Source: Kalaharituber pfeilii (Eukaryota; Ascomycota; Pezizomycetes; Pezizales; Pezizaceae). Taken from it: a stretch of DNA of 64,000 nucleotides. The stretch lies in assembly GCA_015179045.1 (NCBI GenBank), contig WHUZ01000018.1, positions 248,001 to 312,000 of the forward strand. Reading direction: 5' to 3'. The position numbers and the translations under genes were made by a program. Shown here in pieces: positions 62,672-64,000 of this stretch. Numbering within the stretch: position 1 is the first letter of the stretch; each line of letters begins with the position of its first letter. The notes beneath the pieces were generated by a model. It had not been told where the DNA came from. It made no database searches and was given only the letters and a program-made list of their open reading frames with translations.

Positions 62672-63830
62672 TAGAAGGCCGAAAGCGAGTTCATAAGGTC
62701 TGTCCCACCTTATCAATGAGCCGGACGCCGTGAATAGGGCTTTCTTGCTATTTTGTAAGTTTATGTACTGCCTGATATAGCAAGTGGAAGGGCTTATTAA
62801 TGACAGATGATTCTTCTCGACCAGATTCACTGACTTCATGGTAGGATTTACGTACAAAGGTCAAAAAACGAAGATGAAGTCCATTTCCAGAACCGAAGGC
62901 TGATTTATGAGGGACTGTTCCACCCTTATGGAGAAAGCTGGAAGTGACGGAGTGGATGTCGTCTTCCGTTACCAATTCCTCTGAAGATTGCTGCGATCAG
63001 CACACAAACAGATCTCGAAGACCCCAAGTTTAAACCCGATGAGCCAATTCACAAGGACTGTCCCACCTTGCGATGAAAGCTAGTCAGCGCGTACAAGGTC
63101 ACATTGTTATTCCAGGCCACTATGTTATCATAACAATATCATGAGCAGAGAAAGGAAAGAAAATATCAAGTCCATTTCAGAACCGAAAGCTGATTCAGAA
63201 GGGTCTGTCCCACCCGTATGAAGAAAGCTGGAGGGGACGGCGTGGACGGTACTTACGTTACGCAATTTGTCTAAAGAATGTTACGATCAGCACAGGCATG
63301 AATTCGAATGCCTATAGTTGAACACAACAACACCATGAGCCAATTTACAAGGCCTGTCCCACCTTGTGGAGAAAGCTGGGTGTGTTATGTTGGTTATCCT
63401 GGCCACTATGCTGTCATAACACAATAACATGAGCAGGAAATAAGTATCATATCAAATCCATTCCAGAACCGAAAGCTGATTCAATAGGGTCTGTCCCACC
63501 CTTGCGAAGAAAGCTGGAGGGAACAGGTGGACTGTATGTTACGTTACCCAATACATCTGAAGACTGCTCCGATCTGCACAAAGAAATCGAAGGCCTAAAG
63601 TTCAAACGCAATCAGCCAATTTACAAGGACTGTCCAACCTTGTGAAAGAAAGTTGAGGGTGTTCAGAGTTTGCGTCGTTATTCTATGCCACTTTGTGATT
63701 ACAGCAATATCATGAACAGAGAAAGGAAAAACAAGTCCCTTCCTCATTCGAAGGCCAATTCGCAAGGGCTGTCCCACCTTGTGGAGAAAGCCGGAGGTGA
63801 GTGAGTGGGCTGCGCCATGCGTTTATTGTT
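62672..63830. repeat. Tandem repeat of about 290 bp
   Basis: Diverged units contain CCAGAACCGAAAGCTGATTC (near 62885, 63175 and 63462) and, about half a unit later, GAGCCAATTTACAAGG. Each half also has a CTGTCCCACC...GAAAGCTGG block, so the unit is an old internal duplication of about 145 bp. Edges are near 62672 and after 63800. No long reading frame persists. It could be satellite DNA or a non-coding transcript array. Confidence 0.75.
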
Positions 63831-64000
63831 CTGGTAAGTACTCTACATGCAGATTCTCTCTTGTCACTAGGGAAATAGAAACTGATTGTATTGGAACAGT
63901 GTAACCAACAGCTGAAGAGTAATGCTCTCCGAATCCAAACGTGTATTCTGAGCGAAAGGCTCTTGAGACTAGGTCATCATAATTCATTCTATCTCCACTT

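Overview
The window looks like a repeat-rich, accessory stretch of a filamentous ascomycete genome. Supporting signs are short GT-AG introns (about 45-100 nt), several with CTGAC-type branch sites, Tad-like LINEs with RNase H, many MITE-like DNA elements, and a Kelch/transmembrane gene of a type common in Pezizomycotina. A Pezizomycete (truffle/desert-truffle type) is my best guess, but it is inference only. I see no bacterial operons, rRNA, convincing tRNA or CRISPR array.

Layout. (1) 1-4045: one arm of an inverted segmental duplication, then a minus-strand gene with a His-Trp/Asp-Cys (LRAT/NlpC-like) N-terminal region and a long tail of DDEGNWNGS-type repeats, interrupted by a hAT-type MITE with a perfect 8-bp target duplication. 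(2) 5955-13137: a complete 7.2-kb Tad-like LINE (ORF1 gag with zinc knuckles; ORF2 endonuclease-RT-RNase H) with a perfect 13-bp target duplication. (3) 13.7-14.7 kb: an extremely AT-rich block. (4) 16.3-17.9 kb: a multipass membrane-protein gene. (5) 18.4-21.5 kb: a truncated, decayed minus-strand copy of the same LINE carrying a 176-bp solo LTR. (6) 21.9-48.3 kb: the other arm of the inverted duplication, followed by three diverged copies of a unit carrying an AIG1-like P-loop GTPase gene with a Gln-rich coiled-coil tail. Copy 1 is intact and ends in a CaaX-type box. Copy 2 has a frameshifted 3' end followed by a retroelement insertion. Copy 3 is split by a LINE fragment. Between them lie two copies of a TGT...ACA DNA element carrying part of an integrase-like gene (Ginger-like), a second hAT MITE, TA-flanked elements and LINE fragments. 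(7) 50.7-53.0 kb: a four-exon Kelch/TM gene with an apparent 1-nt frameshift. (8) 53.7-54.6 kb: two adjacent MITEs with related ends. (9) 54.6-61.7 kb: mostly LINE relics and inverted repeats. (10) 62.7-63.8 kb: a roughly 290-bp tandem repeat.

The most unusual theme is a set of about 15 very short retro-insertions. Each is little more than the 3'-terminal hairpin of one of two LINE families plus poly(A). Most are flanked by 6-14-bp target duplications and nearly all start at the same base of the hairpin. They suggest either a structure-dependent stop in target-primed reverse transcription or a minimal SINE made only of the LINE tail. The second theme is the GTPase family, whose copies carry shared and private insertions that allow their history to be ordered. 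Exon models were built by hand from splice motifs and conservation among copies.
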